DNA of 64,000 bases, from the NCBI GenBank assembly GCA_963682175.1, contig OY821792.1, forward strand, positions 30,812,652 to 30,876,651, read 5' to 3'. The notes beneath the pieces are model-generated. The model ran no database searches. It had not been told where the DNA came from and saw only the letters and a list, made by a program, of their open reading frames with translations. The stretch is from Triglochin maritima (taxonomy: Eukaryota > Streptophyta > Magnoliopsida > Alismatales > Juncaginaceae). Below are positions 33,132 to 46,319 of the stretch, in pieces; position 1 is the first letter of the stretch; each line of letters begins with the position of its first letter. A program made the translations under genes and the position numbers.

Positions 33132-35241
33132 TGTAACATTCCAAAATGGTGGAAATTTAAAAATCATTATCAAGACATCAGAGACCAATAATCAAGACGA
33201 GATTGTTACTTCTCATAAAACATATAAACGGTGTATCATATCACATCAGAGTTTGTCAAAACGATACATTATTACAACAGAACAACGAAGGGATATAAAA
33301 GTAATCATGTCTACCTCAATGGTCCGAAAAAAAGAATCTGATCCCAAGATGTGTGTGCCCGCTGATCACCACCCAACTGGATCTACTGCGGTCCTGAAAA
33401 AGATATAACAACAATGCATGAGTTTCCATAAGGAAACCCGTATGCCAAGTTCACATATATGCATGCAGTAGTACAAATGAACATATCATACTAGTAGCAT
33501 GTCATGCCATCAACAGTAAGGAAAGCAGTTCCCCCGAAGGGTATCACAGGACATCAGTCCGACAATCATCATCGGGTCTCCCGAGGAGACCTACCGTAGG
33601 CACATACGGTCTAACGGAACAAGACGTGACACTCCCCACACGCGGCTATACTAATCATGGGGTTCGACAAGGAGCATCTGCCAAGTCCGTGTCATAAGAA
33701 ACAGATTTGTAACTTCGTGGTCGAAACCACACCAACAGAGTCGTCGCTCGATCGGTCCATCAATCATCATCTCAGTAGGTGCCCATCTGAGGAACATAGT
33801 CGGAACAACATCGGCTCATCAATCATCATCGCCGGAACAACATCGGCGGCATCACCGGCACAGCATCGGTGGTCCATCAATACGTCCGGCACATCATCGG
33901 ACGGGTCTAGACCGAAGTCTATCATGTCATTAGGCTCCACGAGCCGCAAACACCAACCGCGCCGCTATAAAAGCAGGGCAGCGACCTCCATAGTCATCCA
34001 GGCCGGTAGTCACCTCACCCAACGACAGTTGCGTGCTCGCATAATCATTATACATTGGGATCCGCGATCCCTCAGGCTTGCTACTCTACAATGAGTCCAT
34101 TAATCATCACATCAAGTTACGATCCATACACGGAAGTGACACGTCCCGAACACCCATACTCTTCCACCCGGCGGTCCTTGGGTAGGTACGTGTACGCGCC
34201 CACCGTCACCTCCCGGCTCACGCACAAGGAGAGAACACGGGTTTCCGTGGACAGAGTTGGCATCCCAAAAAGGACTGAGAATTCGGTTCTGTGCACAAAC
34301 GGTCGACTGAAAGAGGCAACCCGGTCGACCGTTCACATGAAAGGTTCGGTCGACCGAAAGTCTGCAACGGTCGAACTCTCTGCGTAAAACCTAAGTCCCA
34401 ACGGTCGAACAGAGATCTAAAACCGGTCGACCGATACGATGTCAAAATCTGGAGTCTGGTCAACATCAATTCAATACTACCGGTCGACCGACTCAGGGGT
34501 CCCGGTCAACCGAAAACTACCAGGGCATCCTAGCAGTTCTAAATCATATAACAGTCGAACGCATAACAATAAACGGTCGAACATGCATGCATCTCTATTC
34601 AGTACACTTAAGTTCCGGTCGAACGAGCCCAAGGAACCGGTCGACCGAAACATGACACGCAATCCCAACTCACTAGCAAAACGCACTACCGGTCGACCGC
34701 CACAAGGCATCGTTCGACCGGTGATGGTTAAAGTCGGGTAAAATACACCACATCGGTCGACCGCCCGAAGGAACCCGGTCGACCATTGGTCGTCTTCAAC
34801 CTCGCGTCAGCCGAGGATTTACGCAAAACACGCCGCCGGAGAAGTCTCCGATCTCCCCCGACCAACCAACACAACCCCCCCACGAAGGTGAACCACAAAA
34901 ACACATTAAGAACTGACATACCTCTCGAAAGTAACGAATTCGCCGTAGTCTTGCTCGCGTCTCCGTTACCTCCGGTGATCCTCCTCGCACGATCGTCTTC
35001 GCACGCTTCACGCCGGAGCCTCCAAGTCCTCTGGTTCGCCAGACAGAAGGGAGAGGATGAGAGTGAGAGAGATCAAATGAGAGAGAGAGATTTTCGTTTA
35101 AAAACCCAACACAACCTCACATCGCCATCACCCTTCCCTCTCCACAGTAACACCCCCCCCCCCCCCCCCCCCCCTCCTTTCCTCATGCAAAACACCTCTT
35201 AATCTCCATTAACACCCTAAACCTAGGTTAGGGACATAACA
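33132..35241 (-). mobile_element. Solo LTR (about 2.1 kb), Tekay-like, opposite orientation
   Basis: It is bounded by TGTAACATTCC on the plus strand and GGGACATAACA at the other end, with target duplication ATCTC at 33127-33131 and 35242-35246. Its ends are the reverse complement type of the solo LTR at 26536-28958 (that LTR ends GATGTTACA), so the two are related and this one faces left. It contains paired GGTCGACCG-type sites at about 34300-34790 (for example TCGA at 34303/34325, 34350/34371 and 34405/34427). No internal region remains. Confidence 0.85.
35153..35174 (+). repeat. Poly(C) run of 22
   Basis: An uninterrupted C tract inside the solo LTR. Its length may be affected by sequencing error and it is a candidate G-quadruplex/i-motif site. 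Confidence 0.8.
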
Positions 35242-35246
35242 ATCTC

Positions 35247-37035
35247 TTTCTTGCTTGTTAAGTTGGAGCTCCAAAAAATTTCTTGTTTAGCCGCCTTACT
35301 ACCTAAGTGGTCCTTCGAGTTTATGTTTCAGTCCTGAAATTTCAATTAGAACCTCTCATTTTCAAACGTACCTAGATTTTTGTTTCATCTGTCGTTTATA
35401 AGTCCATTGGCCTATAACAATTACACAATCACAGATGAGTCATTAAAATGATTGAGCTAAAATTTGTTATAACAGACGATTCTTATCTTATGGACACCAT
35501 AAGCTTTTAGCAATATGATGAGGCTATGATTAGGTGGTTAGTGTCTAACTAACCAGCAACCATCTGAAGTTCAAGAACAGATGTTTATACGAGCCTCGAC
35601 ATACTCATGATTACAACGCATGTTAATCGCTCGTTTTGGGTCATTGAAAATAACATTATTCGGCTATTATTTAGTAATAGAACTTGAAAAAAAATCATCT
35701 ACTACAAAATATGGAAACGGTTTTTTCTTCCTCTGCTAGAGGTGAAGCAGAAATGTCTGCTACAGAGTAAATAGCTCTATGCATTCTCTCGATTATGTCT
35801 GTCGCCTTCAACGCTAAAATATAGTTGGCAAGAAATCATGAGGATTCTTGTTAATTGGGTCATTCATTTTCCAATCCAGGCATAGAAAGGAACCGTGACA
35901 GGCATAGAATGTGTCTCTCTTATCTTCTCAGATCACACTTCACGTGGATATCTTAATGAGTTGGAAACAAAATCTTTGAAGCAAACAAGAACAAAGAAGA
36001 CAGTTTACAATCTGTGTTGTGCCCATCAATGATCAAGTGGGGCAACATGCCAGCTGGACTTTTAAGGGTTCGAAATCGAAATGTTTTAGGAATCGGTTTT
36101 GAGTGGTGTGCTTTATTTCTGGTCATTGTTTTATGAGAGTGAAGGTGGTGGCTTGACAGCACCATGTCTTCAATTCTCCACCTGTGGAGAGCACAACAGT
36201 TTTTTAAGGTGGGAAGATACATCAAGAAATTTGGTCTCATATGCTGCAATGTTTTATATTGTGTCAAGCAACAAATATCGTGATTTTCTCCTGCTGCATG
36301 AAGTGATGGGCTGATTCTTTAACAACATTATTGAAGCATTAGTGCAGTGCCTAAACAATTATTGCTTGGGTTTAGTTAAGCAGAACATTTTTCCCTTTGT
36401 AGGAATAGTTGCTTTCTGTTTAGTGGTGTGGTGGTATTAAGAGTACCGTTGTCAGGACCATAGGAAAGTACATTAAAATATTATCCAGAAAGTATTGATC
36501 ATTGGGGAGGCTTCAATGTCACTTCCTAGGGAAGTTCATTTCATCTTTTATGATGGGAAAAGTATATTTATATGTTCTCCGTCTTATTTTCATAATTTAA
36601 TAGCATCCTCCAAGATTTATATGTACAGACTAATGCTCATATTAGTGGAAACAATATTCTAAAGTTAGTTTTTCTTCATTCAACAAACTTTCACTTGAAT
36701 CATTTGATATGCCAGTAACATGCAAAATACCCAAAATATATTTTTAAAAAACCCACAAATATACACCAATTTTAAAGGATAGAAATGATTACATTCCCTT
36801 GTTGATTTCACACTGCACTGGTTTACAATACATATATGTATAAGATAGCAAGGAGGCCATCATTGGTTAGGCCTTTCAACCCAGAGATTTTACAAGAAAA
36901 GTACAAAACATAACACTAGAAACAAAAGGAAAGATGAAGGCTGAGAGACATCAAGTACACAAGCCATTTTCATCCAAATCTACGTCTCTTTCCTAATTAA
37001 AGGTGGGAATGCTATCATATAGACATCCTCTCACA
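35247..37035. other. Intergenic region and TPP 3' UTR
   Basis: No coding region recognised. Open frames at 35953-36314 overlap on both strands and show no family motif. The last few hundred bases before 37036 are probably the 3' UTR of the TPP gene. Confidence 0.4.
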
Positions 37036-37170
37036 TCAACCTCCCTTAACGGCTCCCTGAGAGAGACGTTTCCATTCAACCAAGCGATGTAAAAAGTCCA
37101 TCACCTACATAATCACAAAAGAATATATATATATATATGTAAAAAGTCCATCACCTACATAATCACAAAA

Positions 37171-37211
<41 letters not shown>

Positions 37212-39477
37212 GGTGCAACTTGTAAAAGTCTTTCAGTGTTACACATCACATCAGTCACAAATCATCACAAGTTTTTCATCGTTGTGGAAAGTGGTTGGTC
37301 TAAAAAACTAAATTCCACAAGCTCACGACCATTTGGAATTTTTTAGACTTGTTTGGATTTGTTTTTACCTCTGATGGTTCCTGAAGGGAGTAGGATGCTT
37401 TTGTTTCCTTTGGGATCTTTGAAACAAGGATGCCAAGCCCTTGTCCTCTGTCAAGCAACACCTGAACCAGAAAAACCATTATCATGCTGTCCATCTCCAA
37501 ATAAAAATAAAACAAAATATCATGCATACCTTAAATGCATCCTCATCAGTCCTATCATCTCCAATGTAAACAGGCAGCACATTGTTGCAATTTGCAAATC
37601 CTACACATACCCATGTAAAATTTAGAAAATTTGTTTTTGGTATGTGATTTGTTTGAATAGTCAAAGTGGTTGCATATTGATTACTGACCAAGTGATTCCA
37701 ACAAGAACTCTAGGGCCTTGCCCTTGTCCCATTTGATTGTGGGTCTGATCTCCAATACCTGAGCCAAACCACCAATCAAAATGTAAAACATAATACACAA
37801 AGATTGTATTCTAACTGGTCAAAACATCGGTTAGTGTCCAACTATTTATAACTCGTGTCCATAATTTAGAAATAAATAAAATTACCCTACCAACTATACC
37901 AAAAAAAAACACCTTAAAAACCGCATTAACTGCAACCTTCTTTTTTTAAACAAACACTCGTGATAACATTATTATTGATTTTCTCACCTTCCTCCCTTCT
38001 GTGAGCCTCAGCTTGGGGTACCCTTTCAGCACTGATCTAACCTCCTCTGCCAGACTACTCCACCTCTATGATGCACCAAAACAACCAGGGGTAAGAAAAC
38101 CAAACATGTTCAGATTTTTTTTTTGAATTTGATGAAATGCTGTTAACAATCACCAACCTTCTCATCAACACAACGATAGTGAACAGATAAACAAAACTTG
38201 TTGTTCTCAACTCTTGCTCCAGGAACAACACTGGTCTTCTGTACCAGTACTTTATACACCTGAACTCAATAAAATAAAATAAAAAATAAGCATTTTATTT
38301 TTTGGATTTGTATGGAGGAATTAATTGATTTGGTTGACTGACCCACCTCAGTTATCATGGGGACAAACTCACTGGCAGGTTGGAACAAAACTGCTCTACC
38401 ACCCTGCATAGAGTATATTCCACCATCATGTTAGAATATAAACTTGGTATATTTGACCAACTGGGAATTATTACAACAATGCCATTTAAGACCCAAACCA
38501 AATTGACATGCTCTTTCCTTTGTGTATCTTTGTCCCCTGGCTGGTCCTTTGATGTCCATGCCATGACTACCAGCATAGTAGAGCTCTGCCAATTTCACAA
38601 AATCATACACCTAATGCAACCAACCAAAAGAAAAACTTATAAAGTCAATAAAAGTGAACTTAATTTGTAAAGAAAGATATGTTGTGGTTAAGTTGATAAC
38701 TTGTTTGGGCAATGCACCTTGTCTCTGCACCTCCCGCTAACGATCGCGGTGGGGAAATATCTTGCAACATCCCTCACCACACCTCTCATCTGCTCGTGTT
38801 ACAACAACATATGTAAAAATTAATTACTAACACTTAATTTGGAACAGAAAATAGACATGTTTCGACAAGATATATAAAGACTAATTAAGAACGTGGAGTT
38901 ATTCTTACAGAATCCGACATGAAGGCCTGATCTGGGTCTTCCACGATTGGAGAAAGAGTGCCATCGTAATCGAGGAACACGGCGATTTGCTTCCCTTTGG
39001 ATGCCTTCGCTATCTCCTCAAACATACCCAAAGCAGATGGATGACTCATCTGATCAAAAGGCAAACCAAGACATGATCAATAAACTAGAATTTAAAGCTA
39101 ACCAAAACCATGAGTTAGATAAAACTAAAAACCCACAAATCCTTTTGGTTTTAACTGATATTCCAAAACAAAACCCACGTCCAAAATCTCATCAAAACTT
39201 CAAATTAATCTTTATGGTTTTAATATTTACTCACCATCCATCTTTTATCCTCTTCAGCCAAGGCATGTGTGGGTGAGGAAGCCCTCATGGTTTCCACCCA
39301 AGCGTTGGTTCTCACACCACCACTTCCAATCTCAAGTGGCTTCAGAATCTTCCTCTTGAGGTTGAACCCACCGCCGCTACGAGGCGGTGGGTACGGCAAC
39401 ATGGGTGGTGGGTTTGTTGCCATTGACATGGTCTGTGACACTAGGTTTTCCTTTGCCATGGATTCAACTACACCCAT
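37036..39477 (-). CDS. Trehalose-6-phosphate phosphatase (TPP)
   Basis: Eleven exons on the minus strand: 39477-39235, 39049-38909, 38789-38718, 38610-38508, 38393-38347, 38259-38158, 38065-37988, 37758-37689, 37600-37530, 37461-37369 and 37104-37036. They join in phase to 362 aa, the usual size of plant TPPs. HAD-superfamily motifs are all present: [11 protein letters not shown] with nucleophile and acid/base Asp, [46 protein letters not shown] and [12 protein letters not shown]. The enzyme dephosphorylates trehalose-6-phosphate, a sugar-status signal, to trehalose. The exon 4/5 junction is the weakest: the obvious acceptor at 38404 is out of phase, while CA after GGTAGAG at 38393 fits. The last intron carries a duplicated splice acceptor. 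Which TPP paralogue it is cannot be told. Confidence 0.92.
37089..37188 (-). repeat. 50-bp tandem duplication covering the TPP last-exon splice acceptor
   Basis: Positions 37089-37138 and 37139-37188 are near-identical copies. Each contains the start of exon 11, the acceptor (CTACATAATCAC on the plus strand) and an AT dinucleotide tail. The AT run continues to about 37206. Confidence 0.85.
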
Positions 39478-39573
39478 GTCTTCTATGTTGGGGTTGGGAG
39501 TGTAAGAGAGAGGGTTGGAGAGTTGAGTTTGGTTGGGAGTTGGGTTTGGGAGGGAACAAAGAGTTTAGGGGTG

Positions 39574-39581
39574 TATTTATA
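39574..39581 (-). promoter_or_regulatory. Probable TATA box of the TPP gene
   Basis: Minus-strand TATAAATA about 97 bp upstream of the proposed TPP start codon. Confidence 0.45.
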
Positions 39582-41406
39582 ATTTGATTGATGGGCTTTC
39601 ATGGGCCCATTTTTCAAACCACATCAAAAGTTACAAATGTGTGATTACGTTATCATATGTAATAAGTGGTGTTTTTAACAATATATATGACATGTAGAAA
39701 TACAATTCTAGGTTAGGTTGCTTGTAGTGAAATAAAATCTACATAAGTGTATGGGTGTCCAACTTATCATATTTATTTGAAAAGGTAAATGAAATGGGTC
39801 GTCTTGAGATACCAAACTACAGTAAGATCCTATACCTAAAATACAGGTTTGGAACGTAAATCTTATAAATCACTAAAGTAGTTTGACTTGTTTAATGTGA
39901 GACTATTTTAACAAGATCGCCCATTTAAACTTTTCTTCTGCATGCAAAATGTCCATGTATTATATCGTAGTTTTGCCGCTCATTAGTAATTCTACGAAGA
40001 GTACATGAGATTATGGGGTTGCATGAGGGAGTACTACTAGTTGGTGAATATTAATATGTTTAGCCTTTAATCCATGCCAACTTTGGTGCTCTCTCACCTT
40101 TTGTGTCACATTTGAATTATTACTGATAAATGAAGCTTCCCAATGTTTACCTTTTGAATGTGATATTCTCCTATTCTCAGCTATGATTTTTAGCCATCTT
40201 TTTGGAGAATTTTTTTCTCATTTTCGTGGATTGTTACTCGCAGATTTATGAAGATTCAAAGCCGCGCTTCGAAAAAGTAAGTTACCTTCCGAGAGTTATA
40301 ATTTTACTAGCTTAATGGCGAATCTTTTTACTTGACTCGCTATCTTTTTATTTGAAGAACTGGGCTGATTATTAGTGCGGAACGCTCACAAAATTCTCCG
40401 TATATTTAATTCCCCACAAAAAGTTTATTTAAATATGTTGGCAAAATATTTCGTCATTATATCGCGAAATTGTCATGCATATCATACGTATGAAAATTAC
40501 AAACTATACGGGAAAGATTTAATTGCAATTGAATAGTTGTACATGGTTTTGCTTGTTATAACAAGCAAGCAGTGAGTTTTTACAAGGAAAGTATTGCAGG
40601 GTCGAGCAACTAAGTAGTCATGACAATGACAGTACAACAAGCAGACATTGAGTTAGAAGATGATGATGTTGACGTTTGTGAATGCAAATAGATTTATGAA
40701 TTGGGAGAATAATTTGTATTTACATCCCAAACGTAACATTTTTTTAATGTTGCGGAGAGTCCAAAGATAGAGTAATCGACAACGAATGGTTAGTCGTTGT
40801 GCGCATATATTGTCAAGAGAATGTTGGCGTCAAGACGAGATATATAACAATCACGGACCATTGGGGCAGAGCAAACATTGAAGGTTTGATGACGCAGTGT
40901 TTGTGTATTTTGTCTGGTATCATTATCAAACTTTGTTTGCTACTTTGTGAATTGAAAACTTAATTTCAATATAATTACAATGTTTTCTATGCGGTTTGTT
41001 GTTTGAATGAATGTGTTTGTTGTTTGACTCAATGTGTTTTAGATAAATGTATATATAAGTTCTTCTTGTTATATGTTTGTAGATGAATGCATGAATTCGT
41101 TGTGGATTAATGCTAAAAAATATTAATTCTTTTGATCAGGAAAATCGGAACTTGAAAATAACCAATAGGTTTTTCTGGTTATGGACATGACAATGCAAAT
41201 ATGGTACGTATTCGTCGGTATAAACCCACATTCGTCAGTGATTCTGAGGAAAGTATTAGTCAGTGTATCTTATACCGACAGATATCCGTCAATGATTTCT
41301 CATCAGTGTCATTCGCTCTGACGAAACAAGACAAAAAAAAACCTGATAGGAAATTTCACGTCAAAATTAACATCGACAACATCTACTCGTCGGAACATCC
41401 GTCAGT
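39582..41406. other. TPP upstream and intergenic DNA
   Basis: About 1.8 kb, AT-rich, with no gene recognised. The right end (about 41195-41411) has several CGTCGG/CCGTCA motifs reminiscent of CACTA transposon subterminal repeats, resumed at 42266-42291 beyond the solo LTR. Confidence 0.4.
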
Positions 41407-41411
41407 GCAAC

Positions 41412-42250
41412 TGTTAGGAATTAAAACCAATCCCAAATACACAGCGGAACAGAAAACGACAAATCCAATTGGCTAATCTTGAGAACAAAACGCAAATCCA
41501 AACCACACAAACACGCAAGATTTAACGTGGAAACCCAATGCGGGAAAAACCACGGACGACACAACTCAAATCCACTATAGAGAAACGTATTACTAGAGAT
41601 AGTTACAAGGAGACGCGAACGAACCGACAAGATACCCGGCTCAAAATCTCTCTCACCGAATCACAAGGATGCTCTCTCTCTTTTTTCTCTCTAGAATGCA
41701 AAAGTGGACAATAGGAAATTAACCCTAAACAAAAGGGACGAAATTACCTTTATATAGTAGGCCAAAACAAGTATAAGTTGCACCAAAATCGGGTGGAGTA
41801 ATGTGCAAAACGTGGGCAGAACTGGGTCCAAACGGTCGACCGATCCAATAACTGTATCGCAAACGGTCGACCGATATTGAAGTCACGTTCGACCGAAAAA
41901 CGACAGTAACTTTTCTGGCTTGCGCGAGTGCATAATCAGTCGACCGTACACTTAAGTTCCGGTCGACCGAAATTCAACATGCACTTTTCTCCTAGCTCCT
42001 CGAATGTTTCCGGTCGACCGAATCCAAGGTTCTGGTCGACCGAAAACCGACAGTAACTTTTTGCCCAGCTCCAATTGTGTGCCCGATTGACCGTACACTT
42101 AAGTTTCGGTCGACCGAAAAACGACAGACACTTTGTTGGACGAACCAACACACATTCGGTCGACCGAAACACTCCTTCCGGTCGACCGATTGTTTTTCTG
42201 CACTAATACTTGAAACATATATTCTAGGTAAACAACAACAATAACTAACA
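41412..42250 (+). mobile_element. Solo LTR (839 bp), non-Tekay family, with GGTCGACCG pairs
   Basis: It starts TGTTAG and ends CTAACA, a perfect 6-bp terminal inverted pair. The flanks GCAAC (41407-41411) and CCAAC (42251-42255) are a target duplication with one mismatch. Internal sequence (TTTAACGTGGAAACCCAAT...GGGAAAAACCACGG) resembles LTRs I associate with Copia, but this was not tested. From 41830 to 42190 it carries TCGA-centred sites at 41836, 41867/41889, 41940/41963, 42014/42036, 42087 (TTGA)/42110 and 42160/42182. Orientation is uncertain. Confidence 0.7.
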
Positions 42251-44637
42251 CCAACGCAAGCAACACCGACGGCAGGTATATCGGTCGGTGAGTACCATCT
42301 TATTCCAGTGAAGGTGTGTTCTCCCGTAGCGTTGGACATGAACAGTATAAGTTTTGTTTCATCCAAATTTTAGTACTCCGAAGGTCATTCTTTTCACTTG
42401 TGCAAGGGAGCTTTAATGAATATGTATGCAAGGGAAAATATAGTTTGATATTTGCACTGCCAAAAACTTGATCGTTTATTAATACCAGAGTTACAAAAAA
42501 TACCAATAGTGTGGTCCAATCAAGTGTAATAAGAATATGAAATGCTTCCTCAAATGTTCAAATTAAGAACAGCTGCTGTACGTGTTTATGTAGCGGATCC
42601 AATGCAAGATATGAATCACATTTTAAGTCTATGTCGTGCCACGTGACGTGATGTTCTCTTAAAATTAATCTCTTTCTGAATAGTTGATTAGCTTGAGAGA
42701 AGAGATAATAATTGGACATCCATAAACATGGAAGTCTTTGATGGTATTTGATATTTCAATGTGTGATTATTCTTTAACATTTTTCTTTTGATGTCGACTC
42801 TAGCTTTTGCTCTAAGTTTTGAATAGGGATATATAAATGCTTTGGCTAGGCCAATATTCTCTATTCTAATATTCCTTGTAATTTTTAAACTTTCACCTTT
42901 TTGTTTAAAACGCATAGATGGTATGTCTCCATCTAATTAATTAATAAGTATTTAAATTTTTAAAAGATGGTGTGCCAACCAATTTAACACCAATAACATG
43001 ACCGATATAGACCGAGTAATTTTCTATTACTCAATTAATAGAGATTTTTTTTAAAGTACTTAATAGAGACAATTTGAACGCCAAATTACGGTAACATCAG
43101 AAAGCAACTTAGGAAAAGTACTACAGCCATTACAATCCAAATTAGCTTTTGAACTTTAGTTGCAGGTCATATAATTTTGGTCCTCATTTGAGGTAACAAA
43201 ACCGATTAAACACCACGCCCCTAGTTAGCTTAGTGAAACAAGCTGCAGCATAGACTAATTAATAGTCTAATTGTGGTTGTTGGATGAAAACAAAAGTAAA
43301 CAGATGGATTCATGTCGTTTGTGACAAAACCAACGGACCAAACAACATCAAAATCAACATTTTCGTACACTGTTTCAGTGTTTATTCAATCAAACAGTGC
43401 TCCAACTATTCTCCTGTCTCTTCCCTACTGTTGGTCAGTTAATTCTTCCTTTTTTTTTGTTCTTACGAAGAAGATGCTATATATACCTCTCAATTTTTAA
43501 ATATTGATATTTTCATACAGGAGTATAATATATATATAGTGGTGAGTGGTGACTACTGACTGACTAGTCAAATAATTGATTCTCCCGGGAAAAAAACGTG
43601 ATGTGCTTTTAGAATTTAGAAGTCCTAGCAATTAATTACACCGCAGCATAATGCTAAAGATCCGCCGAATTTTTTTAATATAATAATCTTTAAATAAGAA
43701 AATGCCATGGCCATGAGAATCTCACGTGTTCTTGGGTAGAAATTATATGTGGCTTGAAGATTAAAGGTGTTGGTCGTGAAAAAGTGATCTTTTTTTTCCA
43801 ACGATAATTGATGGGAAGGATAAGGAATTGTGGGACTTATAATTGTGTCGATCCATCTTTGTTTTCTTCCCTTTGGATGATGCTATTGTGATGTGACTTA
43901 TAACTTCCAAGTTACGTTGGTGAATTATGCATGCGCTTCTCAAGTGTTTCGTAAGGTTTTGCTACTATTTAACTATTTTATCATGTGGTTACGTTGTCAG
44001 TTAGATGGAGCTACAACGTAGACAATCTTTATTAAATAAGGAAGAATTATATAAATTCCTTTCATAAGTATCTATGTATCATCGACAGAAAAATAACGTT
44101 TAGTTTGATGCGATATGGCATTAACTGCCTTCCAATGAAATCGGGATTGCATGATACCTTGGTTCGTTGTCTTTACGCTAAAGTTGCCTATCTTAAGTTG
44201 ATACTGTGAAATAATGTCATAGAACTCTCCAATGGTTTGAGTTGCATCGGCCAATTGCTTTTCTCACTCATGAACGATAGTTATAGGAATTAATCTTGTA
44301 ACACGATGAATTCACTAGATTTGGTTAACGTTGAAATAAATGTAAGTATAGCTGCTAGAAGTTTAATAAATTAGTGGGAAAAAAGATATAACTGAAATAG
44401 GTTATTCAGTTTTTCTGGAGAGTTACAAATTAAAGTACATCGTACTTGTACCTTTGAAAAGATATACATCAATAAAAACCCAATATTAATTAAAGTATTG
44501 CTTGTAATTATTTGTAGAACTTGTATATGCAGTTTTCTGATTAATTTTTTTGGCTGTTGCTAAATTACATCTCCAAATAACTGATATGGACACTACATTG
44601 CCGCCAAATAGGTCGAATATGAAAAAACATTATCCTG

Positions 44638-44642
<5 letters not shown>

Positions 44643-44686
<44 letters not shown>
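44643..44686 (+). repeat. (TA)n microsatellite
   Basis: About 22 uninterrupted TA dinucleotides. Confidence 0.9.
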
Positions 44687-44688
<2 letters not shown>

Positions 44689-46035
44689 ATAGTGTAGTAG
44701 TTGTTACACCACCCACTCTTGAAAATTTATTATCTTTGACGAAAAGAAATCTTAATTATATATCTCGTTGTCCTTAACTTTTCGTTTGTTAACCAAGTTG
44801 TGGAAAATATTCTGTGTACAATGAAAAATTCCATAGATACGAATCTTTTTCCCAGCTCTCAACATATATATATATATATAATATGCAAGCATGCATGTTC
44901 TTCCTTAGATCTTTGTCAATAATCCAGGTACAATAACACTTATTTTGTAAACAACAAGCACAAATTATTGATCCCCAACAACATTAACAAGAAGAATATG
45001 AAGACCATGCATGTCATCCCCATGCAGGCATGCACACTTGTTTCACGAGGAATATTCTTATTCTAACTTTCTCTCGATCACTAGAATTTTCAAAACCATG
45101 CGTGAACGTTTTTGGTAGGGGTCCCATAATTAATTCTACTACCTCCCTCCACATTAATGCGTGTAGTAAGTAAAGTAGCACACTAGTTGTTGCACTAATG
45201 TATGTCAAACAGGCTAACATGCATAATCACCGTCCACTGACAAAGATTTTACAACAAAGATAGAGTAGAAAGTGAGATCGAAGTCAGTAGAAGACCCGCA
45301 CCGGAGTACGGTTTCAATATATTGGTTTTTGGATCTTATGGGTACACAATAATAGTCCTAGTGATGTTTTGTCTGTTTATAGAAAACCCTAGGCAGGTGG
45401 TGCATGGCTACGTGATAACACGTTGTATGCAGCAAAACCCATCATGTCTCTCGCTCCTTTGTCTTGTTTTTGTTGCATCATCTTGCTGGAAACAAATTAT
45501 GGAAAGATTTTTCCATTCCAACCAATTTCAATGTACTGTAGAGAAATATTACATAAAATGAAGTTTTATGTAATAATAATGTCACTATAGTTTCTCTTTT
45601 TCAAAATTAAAAATCTTGTTATTAGTATAAAGTTGTTGAAAATTTTCAAATTTATGTAATAATAATGAAAATTATGTAATGATAGCCCAAAACAATGTAT
45701 CAGCTGACTCGTGTAACTTTGCGACCAATCGTCGAGTTATCTACCATGTTTGAAAAAATGCACTAGGATTTAAACAAATACTGAGTGTTATTCATTTGAA
45801 TTTACCATGTGTATTTACTACTTACTAGTTAAGGTTTAAGGTTTTGAATTTTCAATTCTGTCTTTTTCATATCTTTTCATTCGCTTTCAAAAAGGTGTTT
45901 CCATCATCGAAAAAGACGTGGTTTTTACCAAATGATGATATTGCTCATATGCATTGGGTTAGGAATGATTTCTAATTAATGCCTTCAAGTGGTATAAACA
46001 TTAACCAAAGAATTCAATAAGTAACTTTTCATAAT

Positions 46036-46319
46036 ACTTCTTGTCTTATTCCATCGGTATTAAAGTTGATCTAAAACTATATGTATTAACACTTCTATAT
46101 TATCCTACGCGCCGATACGAGCCTTCTTTTCACCAAAAACTATGTTATCCACCTTCAATTTTATTATTGTTTATACTTCTTGTCTTATTCCATCGGTATT
46201 AAAATTGATCTAAAACTATTTGTATTAACACTTCTATATTATCCTACGGGCCAATACGAGCTTTCTAATTTTCACCAAATTCTATGTTATCCACCTTCCA
46301 TATTAATATTGTTTATAGT
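46036..46319 (+). repeat. Tandem duplication, period about 139 bp
   Basis: ACTTCTTGTCTTATTCCATC starts at 46036 and again at 46175. The copies share most of their length through GTTTATA with scattered substitutions. No gene is associated. Confidence 0.8.

Noticed and set aside
35953..36314. Overlapping 104- and 71-codon frames as a possible gene
   Set aside because: No recognisable domain, no splice context and no codon pattern distinguishing them from background.
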